A stretch of 64,000 nucleotides of DNA from Trebonia sp963759545 (lineage in GTDB: Bacteria; Actinomycetota; Actinomycetes; Streptosporangiales; Streptosporangiaceae). Below are positions 17,563 to 26,387 of the stretch, one piece after another. The first letter of the stretch is position 1. Every line of letters starts with the position of its first letter. The stretch is taken from the NCBI GenBank assembly GCA_963759545.1, contig CAVXAB010000047.1, positions 1-64,000 of the forward strand, read 5' to 3'. Below the pieces are notes generated by a model. The model was not told the DNA's origin and did no database searches. It worked only from the letters and a program-made list of their open reading frames with translations. Made by a program: the position numbers and the translations under genes.

Positions 17563-18456
17563 TGGCGGTCTTGCTCGGGGCCGTCGCCTATGACCAGAAG
17601 GTCGTGACGATCTGGGACGGGTTCCGCGCGTGGCTGCGATCGAGTGACCTTGACTTCGATTACGTCCTGTACTCGAACTACGAGCGGCAGGTTCGTGATC
17701 TCGTGGACGGGCGTATCGACGTCGCCTGGAACTCGCCGCTCGCCTGGGTACGCGCCCGGCGGCTCGCCGCGGCGCGCGGCGTCACGCTGACCCCAGTCAC
17801 GATGCGCGACACCGACTGTGACCTGCGCTCGGTGATCGCGGTGCGGGCCGACTCGCCCATCACGTCGATCGCCGACCTGGCGGGGCGGGTCGTGGCGACC
17901 GGCGCGGTGGACTCGCCGCAGGCCACGCTGCTGCCGCTGTCGCTGCTGCGGTCGGCCGGCCTGGTGCCAGGTGCCGACGTCGCCGTGCGGCGCTTCGACA
18001 TCGGCGTCGGGCTGCACGGCGACCACGTCGGCGGCGAGCGGGACGCGGCGCGCGCGCTCTTCGCCGCCGACCCCGCCGACCGGGTGGACGCGGCGTGCAT
18101 GATCGACTCGAACCTGCTGCTCTTCGGCCGCGAGGGGGTGCTGCCCGCCGGGGCGGTGCGTGTGCTGGCGCAGACTCCGGCGTACGACCACTGCACGATG
18201 ACGGCGGGCCCGTCGGCGGTCGGCGGCCGGCGGGGCCGGCGGCGCCGGCGGCAATTCGGATATTTCGCGATTTGGGGCGTTGCTGCTCGGGATGGACTAC
18301 GCCGACGCGGAGCTGCGCCCGCTGCTTGACCTGGAGGGGCTCAAGGAGTGGCGCCCGCCGCGACTGTCCGGTTACGAGCAACTGGAGCGCGCGGTCGACG
18401 AAGCCGGGTTCTACGGCGAGAACGGCGAGATCACCGCGGCGGACTACCGGCCGTAA
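17562..18456 (+). pseudogene. PhnD-like periplasmic-binding-protein-fold protein, one +1 frameshift, no signal peptide
   Basis: The N-terminal 215 or so residues read as a type-2 periplasmic binding fold of the phosphonate/phosphite (PhnD) group: GAVAYDQKVVTIWDGFRAWL, DGRIDVAWNSPLAWV, SIADLAGRVVATGAVDSPQAT. After a GC-rich run near 18215-18265 the frame moves by one base. The expected C-terminus then appears (ALLLGMDYADAELRPLLDLE, GYEQLERAVDEAGFYGENG), ending at 18456. The span is 895 bp, one base over 298 codons. There is no signal peptide or lipobox and no permease or ATPase beside it, so it looks cytoplasmic. Its operon position suggests a ligand-sensing or substrate-carrying role for the flanking oxygenase-like proteins. 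Whether the indel is real is unknown. Confidence 0.75.
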
Positions 18457-18461
18457 TCGCC

Positions 18462-19718
18462 ATGCCTGCCGCTGAGCTGACCGACCTAGCCGACCTCGGG
18501 CTAGACGAGGGCGGGCACCTGCTGATCGCCAGGGCGCTCGCGCGTCTCGCCCCCGGCGAGCGGCTGGCCGTATCCGGCAGGCACCAGGCGCTGCGCGTCC
18601 ACCTCGCCGCCTGGTGCCGCGAGCACGGCCACCAGCTGGCGGACGCCGGCGCGGCAGACGGCACCTTGCCCGGTGCCGAAGGCGAGCGTGCGGCCGGCCC
18701 CTGGCCGGGAAACGCGGCGCCGGCGCTGGTCGTCGTCAAGGGAAGCGCGGATGAGCGCCGCTGGCTCGGCGCGGTGCGGGCCGGCGACGCCATCGGCGCG
18801 CCCGAGGCGCGCGCCGACCAGGCCTGGGGCCTGGCGGCCCGCGGCGCGCTCGTCGAGGCGGGCGGTCCGCCGATCGGCGCCCAGTGGTCGCAGCGTGAGC
18901 ACGTCTGGGCCGACATCGCACCGCGGCTGTACGCGGCCGCGGCCGCCAGCCAGTGGGACCCCGCCACCGCGGTCGACTGGGCCGCGCCGCTTGGCGCGGT
19001 CCCCGAAGAGGTCGAGCGCGCCGTCGTGCAGATCATGACCTACCTGGTGGAGAACGAGCAGGCCGCGCTCATCATCCCGGCCAGGCTGCTGTCGCAGCTC
19101 CATCCGCACTACCGCGAGGTCATGCAGCTGCTTGCGACCCAGGCCGCCGACGAGGCGCGGCACGTGGAGGTGTTCACCCGCCGCGCCCTGCTGTCGGGCG
19201 GACCGCTCGGCACCTCGTCGGCCGGCGGCCGTGCCTCGCTGCAGACGCTCCTGGCCGAGCCGGACTTCACGACCGCGTCGTTCCTGCTGTCGGTGCTCGG
19301 CGAGGGCACCTTCCTCGACCTGCTGCGATTCATCCACGACCACGCCCCCGACCAGGTCACGGCCGACGTGACCAGGCTCGCGGTGCGGGACGAGGCCCGG
19401 CACGTGGCGTTCGGCGTGGCGCACACGGCGCACCTGGCGACGTCCGACAAGTCCTACCTCGGCACGCTGCGCCAGTCGGTGGAGCGCCGCCACGCCACGC
19501 TGCTCGACACCGCGGGACTGAACGCGGAGGTCTTCGACTCCCTGGTCCTGCTCGCCGCGGGCTCGTGGTCGCCCGAGGCGATCAGGCGGGGGTGGCAGCA
19601 GGTACGCGACCTGCAGGAGCGCATGGACGAAGGCCGCCGCAGGCGGCTGGCTTACATCGGCTTTCCCGACGATGAGGCCGCTGAGCTCTCCGCCCTGCAC
19701 ACCCGCAACTTCATGTAG
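18462..19718 (+). CDS. TusA-like domain fused to a diiron ferritin-like domain
   Basis: 418 residues. Residues 1-70 resemble TusA/SirA (ARALARLAPGERLAVSGRH, then VHLAAWCREHGHQLADAG), but the CPxP cysteine position reads GHLL, so it cannot carry persulfide in the usual way. From about residue 180 a ferritin-like four-helix bundle carries two E...ExxH sets: ENEQAALIIPA with ADEARHVEVF, and GEGTFLDLLRF with RDEARHVAFG. These are enough ligands for a diiron centre, as in N-oxygenases and desaturases. It starts six bases after the stop of the PhnD-like gene. Function unknown; an oxidative reaction shared with the flavoprotein at 16411 is an inference. Confidence 0.75.
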   Translation: MPAAELTDLADLGLDEGGHLLIARALARLAPGERLAVSGRHQALRVHLAAWCREHGHQLADAGAADGTLPGAEGERAAGPWPGNAAPALVVVKGSADERRWLGAVRAGDAIGAPEARADQAWGLAARGALVEAGGPPIGAQWSQREHVWADIAPRLYAAAAASQWDPATAVDWAAPLGAVPEEVERAVVQIMTYLVENEQAALIIPARLLSQLHPHYREVMQLLATQAADEARHVEVFTRRALLSGGPLGTSSAGGRASLQTLLAEPDFTTASFLLSVLGEGTFLDLLRFIHDHAPDQVTADVTRLAVRDEARHVAFGVAHTAHLATSDKSYLGTLRQSVERRHATLLDTAGLNAEVFDSLVLLAAGSWSPEAIRRGWQQVRDLQERMDEGRRRRLAYIGFPDDEAAELSALHTRNFM

Positions 19719-19877
19719 GCCACCGCTTCGCGTGTGCTGCCGCAAGAAAGGCCGGGCGGCTTCCTCCCGCCCGGTCCGTTGCCCTTCGCGGCGGGGTTAG
19801 GCCCCGGCGTCCGCTGGACCGGTACGGTACTGCCGAGGGCAGGCCGCGCCCGCACCGACAACCGAAGGACTCCGGCG

Positions 19878-20336
19878 ATGCTACGAAGCACTGAGCGGAT
19901 TCTCGTGTCACACGCCGGGGTGCTGCCGCGGCCCGAGGGCCTGCAACGGCTATTCGACGCCGGTCCCCGCGAGCGTGCGGCCTTCGACGCGGCGCTGCCC
20001 GGCGCGGTGGCGGACGTCGTCGCGCGGCAGGTGGCCGCGGGCATCGACATCGTCAACGACGGTGAGGTCTCCAAGCGCGGGCTGTTCATCGGCTACATCC
20101 GTGACCGGATGAGCGGGGCACTCGACGGACATCATCGAGCACCCAGAACTGGTGGCACAGCGGCTGACCCGCTACGCCCGGCTAGTCGGCGCGGAGAACG
20201 TGATCGCGGGCACCGACTGCGGCCTGGCCGGGCGGGTCGGCCACCCCGAGATCGTGTGGGCGAAGCTCGAGGACCTGGCGGCGGGCGCCCGCCTGGCCTC
20301 CCGCGCCATATTTTCCGCCACCCGCCCGCACCTGTG
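19878..20336 (+). pseudogene. Cobalamin-independent methionine synthase-like (MetE) remnant, internal deletion
   Basis: The first 80 or so codons match the N-terminus of single-domain MetE-like enzymes (LRSTERILVSHAGVLPRPEG, VVARQVAAGIDIVNDGEVSK, GYIRDRMSG). The sequence then jumps, in another frame from about 20128, to the family C-terminus (IIEHPELVAQRL, ENVIAGTDCGLAGRVGHPEI, WAKLEDLAAGARLAS), ending at 20336. About 200 central residues holding the zinc ligands are missing. This is a deletion plus frameshift, not a single-base error. The gene is dead. Confidence 0.85.
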
Positions 20337-20375
20337 ACCGCCGCAACCACCGTCCGCGGTTTTCCTCCCAGTCAC

Positions 20376-20400
20376 GGGCGCATGACGGGGAACTGCGCCC
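20376..20400 (+). terminator. Hairpin downstream of the metE remnant
   Basis: A 7-bp stem (GGGCGCA at 20376-20382, complement 20394-20400) with an 11-nt loop and no T run, 40 bp after the remnant's stop codon. Confidence 0.4.
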
Positions 20401-20590
20401 GTCGAGGGCGCTAAACGAGCCAGCCAGTCGGTCAGAACGGGCATACCGCTCCAGAGGACTGCAGCCCGCCAGCCCCTGCAGCCCCGGAGAAACCTGCGGT
20501 CCCGCCGGGCTCTCCAAGTCGGCGGATCGTCAGCGCTATAGGGTGCCTGCCGTTAATTGAGGCGCTCCCCGCCTCCGTGCCGGGCTCGCC

Positions 20591-20769
20591 CGTGCCCGTT
20601 TCGTCCGGGTTGTCCCGCCGGCGCCGCGGCCCGGACCATGATCATGTGGATTCCGCAGCAAATAAGCTGCGGAATCCACATGAAAAGCGAAATCCTTGTC
20701 GATCAAGCCGCGGCCTGCGCGCGGGCGCCGCGTGTCAGCCCGCGCACGGGCATCACGCGCCACTTAAGT
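20591..20769. repeat. Dispersed palindromic element, copy E1
   Basis: This 179-bp segment is closely related to 57084-57270. Shared blocks are CGTGCCCGTTTCGTCCGGGT at the left, CCGCGGCCCGGACCATGATC, the 18-bp-arm palindrome at 20642-20683 (loop AAATAA), AAAAGCGAAATCC, and CACGCGCCACTTAAGT at the right end. Between these blocks the two copies have diverged. It occupies most of the convergent spacer between the metE remnant and the membrane protein. The remaining 260 bp up to 21031 shows no gene. Confidence 0.85.
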
Positions 20770-21030
20770 AGCCGGGCATTGCGCTACGGAGCGCCTAGCG
20801 AACCGCCATCGAATGTTCCCGTGGAGCGCGCCATCCCAATGTGCCCGTATCGCCGGGACGACCTGGCGGATTCCCCAGATGCGCGCTCGCCAGCGCCGAC
20901 TGTCCACCATCTGAGAAGGCGGGGCGGCGCCAGCCGCCGGCCTCGCACCGGAAGACCTTCCCGCCGCCGGGCAACGGACCGGCCTTCCGCCGTCCGGCGA
21001 TAATGCTCTCGACCGAAACTGGGCGCGGCC

Positions 21031-22020
21031 TCATCGTCTTCGCCGGATGGCATAAGGGGAACGGCGCCGGTAGGTACCCGTGCCTGGCCGGCCGCGCCAG
21101 CCCGCCAGCGGGCTGACCCGCAGCGCCCAGGCGGCGAGCCGGCCACGGCGGAGCCCCGCCAGCGGCGAGGTTTCCGCGTCCTCGCGGCCGGACGCGAGCC
21201 AGGTCTCCGCGTGCGCGGAGCGGCGCCGCCGGCGGCGGGCGGCCACCGCGCGCCAGGTGAGCACGGCGAGGGCCAGCGCGCCGGCGGCCACGCCGACCGG
21301 GGCCAGGCCCTGGCTGCCGAGGCCGGCGGCCGCGACGGCCAGGACGGCGGCCGCGGCGGCCACGCCGACCAGCCAGCCGAGGCGCCGCCACCCGATGAGC
21401 TCGGCCAGGCCGGCGGCAACCTCGAAGGCGAACCCGAACGGCCCGCCAGACTCCGGCGCGACGCCGGCGGCGGACAGGTCGGTGAACCCCGCCCGCGGGG
21501 CGAAGTGCCGTACCACCGCCCGCAACCGGGCAGTGTCGACGCACCACCCGTTCGCCGTCACCACGTTCCCGGCGTCGTAAGGCGACCCGTCGGGCGCGAT
21601 GAACGCCGGGTAGGACGGGTGCCGCAGCCAGGCCCTGCGCCGGGCCGGGCGCGGCTGCCGGGAGGCGCCGGACGCCACCGCCCTGGCCGCCGGGCCCCCG
21701 CCGACCGCGTCGCCGCGGCGGGCGAGCCCGATGACCCTCAGGTGGCCGTAATCCCACACGACAATGTCCGCAACGTCCTTCCACGGGCACGGGCACGGGC
21801 CGGCGGGCCCCGCCGGCAGCGGCCCCGCGCTTCCCCAGATGCCGTGGGCGTCGGCGTGCAGCGCGGTCCGCGTCAGCAGGCCGCGCGCCACGACCGCGCG
21901 GAACCAGGGCGGCATCGGCAGCGCAAGGCTGCCAAGCGCCCTGCTGATCGCCTGCGCAGACCGCCAGTTCCAGCCGTAGCGGGCCGTGTAGCGCCACCCC
22001 CCGCCGTCCACGTTGCCCAT
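21031..22020 (-). CDS. Hypothetical protein with two C-terminal membrane segments
   Basis: Not recognised. From ATG at 22020 it has about 329 residues. A Trp/Tyr-rich N-terminus (GGGWRYTARYGWNW) is followed by a soluble domain with PCPCPWKDVADIVVWDYGHL and HPSYPAFIAPDGSPYDAGNV. Two hydrophobic helices lie near residues 225-250 and 253-275, and the tail is very basic (AARRRRRRS) and ends in RRR. The soluble part would face one side of the membrane and the Arg-rich tail the cytoplasm. GC3 usage matches the neighbours. No operon partner. Confidence 0.6.
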   Translation of the reverse strand: MGNVDGGGWRYTARYGWNWRSAQAISRALGSLALPMPPWFRAVVARGLLTRTALHADAHGIWGSAGPLPAGPAGPCPCPWKDVADIVVWDYGHLRVIGLARRGDAVGGGPAARAVASGASRQPRPARRRAWLRHPSYPAFIAPDGSPYDAGNVVTANGWCVDTARLRAVVRHFAPRAGFTDLSAAGVAPESGGPFGFAFEVAAGLAELIGWRRLGWLVGVAAAAAVLAVAAAGLGSQGLAPVGVAAGALALAVLTWRAVAARRRRRRSAHAETWLASGREDAETSPLAGLRRGRLAAWALRVSPLAGWRGRPGTGTYRRRSPYAIRRRR

Positions 22021-22250
22021 AGCTCGGACATTACGCCCCAACAGGGGAATCGCCGATAAAAAGCCAGTAGGAGATGGTCTCGGCAGCACCCGGGACAGTG
22101 CTCATGCGCGGGCGAATCACGCCTCGCCCGGTGCCGTCTCTGACATCAGCGCCGACCACAGTCAGGCGCTCCCGCGCCGGGGCGGGTGATGACGGCCCGG
22201 CGGGCAAAATCATTCGGCCCTGCTCCTCGCGGGCCGTTACGCTAGCCGCT

Positions 22251-23225
22251 GTGCGAGTGATGGTGACCGGCAGCGCGGGGCATCTTGGCGAGGCACTTGT
22301 CCGGGTCCTGCGGGACGGCGGGCATGACGTTACCGGAGTAGATCTCAGGCCAAGTCCTTATACGGCGGTGGTCGGATCAGTCGCGGACCGGGCCGTCGTG
22401 CGCCGTTGCATGGCCGGCACCGACGCGGTCCTCCATACGGCGACGCTGCACAAGCCCCATATCGGCTCGCACGCCAAGCAGGCGTTCGTGGACACCAACG
22501 TGACCGGGACGCTGACGCTGCTCGAGGAGGCCGCAGAAGCAGGCGTGAGCGGCTTCGTGTTCACGAGCAGCACGAGCGCGTTCGGCCGCGCGCTAACCCC
22601 GGCGCCAGGCGAGCCGGCCGCGTGGATCACCGAAGACGTGGTGCCGCGGCCGCGGAACATCTACGGCGTGACCAAGACGGCCGCCGAGGACCTGTGCGAG
22701 CTCGCCCACGCCGAGCACGGCCTGCCCGTCATCGTCCTGCGGACCTCGCGGTTCTTCCCGGAGGGCGACGATAACGACGACGTGCGCTCCGCCCACGCCG
22801 ACGCGAACGTCAAGGCCAACGAGTTCCTTTACCGGCGGGTCGACGTCGCGGACGTGGCGGCCGCGCACCTGCTGGCGGTGGAGCGCGCGGCGGGGATCGG
22901 GTTCGGGAAGTACATCGTGAGCGCGACGACGCCGTTCACCCCTGGTGACCTGGCGGGCCTGCGCGATGACGCTCCCGCGGTGGTGCGGCGGCTGTTCCCT
23001 GACTACGAGGCGGAGTACGCCCGGCGGGGCTGGCGGATGTTCCCGTCCATCGGGCGCGTGTACGTCAACGCCAGTGCCCGCGCCGAGCTGGGCTGGGCGC
23101 CCAGGCACGACTTCCGTTCCGTGCTCGACGCGCTCAAGTCCGGCGAGGACCCGCGCAGTCCGCTCGCCCGGGCCATCGGGGCGAAGGGTTACCACGACAG
23201 GCCGACTGGCGTTTACACCACCTGA
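22251..23225 (+). CDS. NAD-dependent epimerase/dehydratase (extended SDR)
   Basis: About 324 residues from GTG at 22251. The Rossmann fingerprint is MVTGSAGHLGEALVRVLRDG. An aspartate ending the second strand (GVDLRP) suggests NAD preference. The catalytic SSTSAFG serine/threonine segment and YGVTKTAAEDL (Tyr and Lys four apart) form the SDR triad. FTPGDLAGLRDDAP and WRMFPSIGRVYVNASARAEL belong to the sugar-nucleotide epimerase-like C-domain. No sugar pathway genes are adjacent, so the substrate is open. Confidence 0.88.
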   Translation: MRVMVTGSAGHLGEALVRVLRDGGHDVTGVDLRPSPYTAVVGSVADRAVVRRCMAGTDAVLHTATLHKPHIGSHAKQAFVDTNVTGTLTLLEEAAEAGVSGFVFTSSTSAFGRALTPAPGEPAAWITEDVVPRPRNIYGVTKTAAEDLCELAHAEHGLPVIVLRTSRFFPEGDDNDDVRSAHADANVKANEFLYRRVDVADVAAAHLLAVERAAGIGFGKYIVSATTPFTPGDLAGLRDDAPAVVRRLFPDYEAEYARRGWRMFPSIGRVYVNASARAELGWAPRHDFRSVLDALKSGEDPRSPLARAIGAKGYHDRPTGVYTT

Positions 23226-23298
23226 CGGCCACGGCAGGCCCGCGAACAGGCGACCGGCCGACATGGCCGGCACCGATCGTTCGCAGGACCCACGGACG

Positions 23299-24120
23299 TT
23301 ATGACGAGTGCCCTGGAGCCGCGCGGAACAGGCTCAGCGTGACGCCCTGGCCGAGAATCGGGTCGGCGAGCGGTAGCAGGTAGCGGTACCTGGCGGGCAG
23401 TTCCGCGCGGAAACCCGCGGGCGGGCGGGTGACCCTGGCTGACTCGAGCAGGCGCAGGCCGAGCCGCTCTAGCGTGCGCGGGTCGTCGCACGGCCACTGC
23501 CAAAGCGCGAGGCCTCGCTTGGCGGCCATCTTGTGCTCCCATTTGAACGTCGCGCGCGGGTAGGTGTCGAACGCCAGCCTGCTGTCGGGGAACCTGGCCG
23601 CGATCCTGGCGAGCGCGCCGGTAACCTCCTCCTCACGCAGGTAGGTGAGGACGCCGTCGGACACGAAGAAGTACGGCCCTGGTAGTCGCTCGACCTCCGG
23701 CAGCCAGTCCTCGTCGAGCAGCGACGCGGCGAGCATGCGCCGCCGCTCCGTGTCATGAAAGAACCGCCGGCGCAGCTCGATCGTGTCCGGCAGGTCCAGG
23801 TCGATCCAGTGCACCGACCCGTTGTCCGTCCGCTCGAAGCGCGTGTTCAGCCCGGTGCCGAGTTCGACGACCGTCCCGTCCGGGTGCTCGGCCAGGAACT
23901 GGCGGATCCACCAGTCGAAGATCATCGTCCGGATCACCACGATGAAGCGCATGGTGCTCTGGAAGGTGGCCGGGTCGAAGTCAATCGCGCGCGCCAGCTC
24001 CACGGCCTTGGGATCACTCAGCAGCGGCCGCCTGCTCTCCGTCTCCCGTGCTCGCGCCAGGAGCGGGAAGAAGAGCGTCTGCTGCACCAATCCGAGCTCA
24101 ACCTTCGTCTCATCCGGCAT
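23299..24120 (-). CDS. Class I SAM methyltransferase, PPM1/leucine carboxyl methyltransferase family
   Basis: 273 residues from ATG at 24120. The family hallmarks are LLSDPKAVELARAIDFD near the N-terminus, the SAM loop VVELGTGLNTRFERTD, the acidic WIDLDLPDTIELR strand, and VSDGVLTYLREEEV. Bacterial members O-methylate polyketides and other small acids (TcmP-like). It is convergent with the epimerase and divergent from DUF488. The long in-frame upstream extension overlaps DUF488 and is a shadow. Confidence 0.88.
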   Translation of the reverse strand: MPDETKVELGLVQQTLFFPLLARARETESRRPLLSDPKAVELARAIDFDPATFQSTMRFIVVIRTMIFDWWIRQFLAEHPDGTVVELGTGLNTRFERTDNGSVHWIDLDLPDTIELRRRFFHDTERRRMLAASLLDEDWLPEVERLPGPYFFVSDGVLTYLREEEVTGALARIAARFPDSRLAFDTYPRATFKWEHKMAAKRGLALWQWPCDDPRTLERLGLRLLESARVTRPPAGFRAELPARYRYLLPLADPILGQGVTLSLFRAAPGHSS

Positions 24121-24204
24121 TCGCCCATAGTGCCATCCCGGCGCGCGGGCGCGGTGACCGAGCCGGGGTCTGCCCCGGCGGGCACGTGGCCGTAGTGTCT
24201 GGTC

Positions 24205-24738
24205 ATGCTCCTTACGTACGGGCATGGCACCGAGTCCGCGGAACGGACCGTCGCGACGCTCGCGGGCGCTTGCGCCGCCTCGCTCGTGGACATCCGCACC
24301 GCGCCCGGCAGCCGGCGCAATCCCCAGTTCGTCCGGGCGGCGATGGAGGAGTGGCTGCCGGAGGCGGGCATCGCCTACCGGTGGGAGAAGCGCCTTGGCG
24401 GCTTCCGCAAGCCAAGCGCGGGCAATCCCGACGTGGCGTGGCGCGAGGACATGTTCCGCGGCTACGCCGAGCACATGCGGTCCGCGGACTTCCGCGCCGC
24501 GATCGATGCCGTGCTGGCCGAGGCGGAGTCAAGGCAGGTGGTCGTGATGTGCTCGGAGTCCCTGTGGTGGCGCTGCCACCGCCGCCTGGTCGCGGATTAC
24601 GTCTGCGTCGCCCGCGAGGTCGAGGTCCGCCACCTGATGCACGATGGCCGCCTCGAGCCCCACCGCCCCTCCCCCGGCCTGCGCCTGCGCGACGACGGCC
24701 TCCTCGTCTACGACTCCGGCCAGGAGACGCTGCTGTAG
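24205..24738 (+). CDS. DUF488 family protein
   Basis: A 177-residue protein that begins LLTYGHGTESAERTVATLAG and has SLVDIRTAPGSRRNPQF. Near the C-terminus it has the conserved Cys/His cluster VVMCSESLWWRCHRRLVAD. These are the defining segments of DUF488, a family of unknown biochemical role, often in stress or repair contexts. The cysteine and histidine residues suggest metal binding or catalysis. Confidence 0.88.
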   Translation: MLLTYGHGTESAERTVATLAGACAASLVDIRTAPGSRRNPQFVRAAMEEWLPEAGIAYRWEKRLGGFRKPSAGNPDVAWREDMFRGYAEHMRSADFRAAIDAVLAEAESRQVVVMCSESLWWRCHRRLVADYVCVAREVEVRHLMHDGRLEPHRPSPGLRLRDDGLLVYDSGQETLL

Positions 24739-24826
24739 CGGCGTCGGGAATGAAGTTGTCCCTGGCTAAGGTCGGCAGTACGTTCTGAGGTTTGCAGTCT
24801 CGATGTGCCACGGAGAGGAGACGCCG

Positions 24827-25339
24827 GTGCGGCAGGACCCTGACGCCACGACGACCAGCGAGCGGGACTCGCTCGGGCAGTACCTCGACTACCAGCGGGA
24901 GACGATCCTGCTCAAGACCGACGGGCTGACGAAGGCGCAGCTCGCGCAGAAGATCCCCAGCTCCGGCCTGACGCTCGCCGGCATCCTGTATCACCTGGCG
25001 CTCGTCGAGGAGATCTGGTTCGAGGAGGCGTTCATCGGCCAACCGCCCCGCGACGACTTCGCGGGCATCGACTGGAAGGCCGATCCCGATTACGAGTTCC
25101 GCACCGCGCTCGAGAAGGAGCCCGACTGGCTGCGCCGCCGGTACCGGGACGCGTGCGACCGCGCCAGGCAGGTGGCGGCGGGGGCGGCCAGCCTGGACGA
25201 CGTCTCGGTCTCGACGCGCGTCGGCGGCAAGCCGTTCACGCTCCGCTGGGCGATGCTGCACCTGATCGAGGAGACCGCGCGGCACGCCGGGCACGCCGAC
25301 CTGCTGCGCGAGGCGATCGACGGCGTGGTCGGCGAGTAA
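24827..25339 (+). CDS. DinB/DUF664 family protein (probable mycothiol-dependent transferase)
   Basis: About 170 residues. A GGAGAGGAG ribosome binding site sets the GTG at 24827 as start; the frame opens at 24803. The four-helix DinB bundle keeps its metal-binding histidines in GILYHLALVEEIW and MLHLIEETARHAGHADLLREA. This DUF664 branch in actinobacteria includes mycothiol S-transferases that detoxify thiol-reactive compounds. The exact substrate is unknown. Confidence 0.88.
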   Translation: MRQDPDATTTSERDSLGQYLDYQRETILLKTDGLTKAQLAQKIPSSGLTLAGILYHLALVEEIWFEEAFIGQPPRDDFAGIDWKADPDYEFRTALEKEPDWLRRRYRDACDRARQVAAGAASLDDVSVSTRVGGKPFTLRWAMLHLIEETARHAGHADLLREAIDGVVGE

Positions 25340-25421
25340 CTCGGGCAAAACGCTTTTCTTAGTCATCCCACGACATAAAGGATTTATCGAACTAAAGGTA
25401 AAGACGGGCTAGGATTGCCTC

Positions 25422-26225
25422 GTGCAGGAGCATGGTGCTGGCCGACCACCTGGGGTCGTCGTCATCAGGACCCGTCCGTCCAGGCCGGTCACCATTGTCT
25501 TGGCGTTTCTCACCCTCTTGTGGGTTCTGTCACTGGCCGGCTCAGAAAGCGCTCAGCCCTCGACGAGCGGGCGGGTCGCGGCCGGCGTCATCTTCGGTGT
25601 CCTCATCCTGCTGAGCGTCGGCGGCTGGTTCGCCCTCAACCGGAACAGGCGTCAGCTTGAGGTGGGCCGCGACGCGATCGTCAGCCGACCGGCCGCGAAA
25701 AACAAGCCACCACTCACGCTGACCAGCGGCGACGGCGACACGCTGCGGATTCTCCCGAAGTTCACGTTGTACGGCAAGGTCAGGCAGCCCCGCCTCATCT
25801 TCCTCGGCAGAGGCGGATTCATCCTGCTCGACGGATTCCCGCTTGAGGGCGGATTCCCGCTGGACGAGGTGAGGGGCGCGTGCGAGGCGCAGGGGTGGCG
25901 CTTGGATGGCGACCGGTCGCTGGCGGTCAGGGACGTGCAGAGCTGGCTTCACCGCGGTCATTCGGTGGAGGCGGTGCAGCTTCTCGAGCTGTTCGGCCCC
26001 TTCCCCAGCGCGGCGGCCGACGGCGAGCCGCATATCGGCCTGGTTGCTGGGGTCTTCGAGGACGTGGGCGACAAGCTCATCCGCAGCGCGCGTTCCAGCG
26101 CACGTGACGCCTACCGGCGCGCGGCGAACGCGCAGCGCGCCTTCGCCGGGTACGCGCGGTCAGAACGCGAGATCGCGGCACGCATGGCGGAGGCGGACCG
26201 GATCGAGGGCAAGGCCCGGGGCTAG
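25422..26225 (+). CDS. Hypothetical membrane protein
   Basis: Not recognised. 267 residues from GTG at 25422. Two N-terminal membrane helices (about residues 23-41 and 52-71) are followed by a soluble domain with RLIFLGRGGFILLDGFPLEG, suggesting a PH-like or beta-rich fold, and a C-terminal charged helix (AYRRAANAQRAFAGYARS, then AARMAEADRIEGKARG). It lies between DinB and the potassium channel on the same strand with 160 bp before the latter. Confidence 0.6.
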   Translation: MQEHGAGRPPGVVVIRTRPSRPVTIVLAFLTLLWVLSLAGSESAQPSTSGRVAAGVIFGVLILLSVGGWFALNRNRRQLEVGRDAIVSRPAAKNKPPLTLTSGDGDTLRILPKFTLYGKVRQPRLIFLGRGGFILLDGFPLEGGFPLDEVRGACEAQGWRLDGDRSLAVRDVQSWLHRGHSVEAVQLLELFGPFPSAAADGEPHIGLVAGVFEDVGDKLIRSARSSARDAYRRAANAQRAFAGYARSEREIAARMAEADRIEGKARG

Positions 26226-26387
26226 CGCAGGCCCGCTCTGCGATCGGCGGGACGGGGGTGAGGAAGCCGAATTCGTTCGGGCTAATTCAGAGCAGGGACC
26301 GCCGACCTGGGGTTCCCCGCACAGCTTGCCGCAGGGCCGGGGCGTTCGGCCCGCCGCCTCCTTCCCGTAATATGCCGGCAACCAGCC

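Noticed and set aside
20536..20763. Conserved small protein shared with 57027-57257 (both minus strand)
   Set aside because: The peptide similarity (FAFHVDSAAY...LRNPHDHGPGRG) is confined to the palindromic DNA repeat; no ribosome binding site or codon pattern supports translation.
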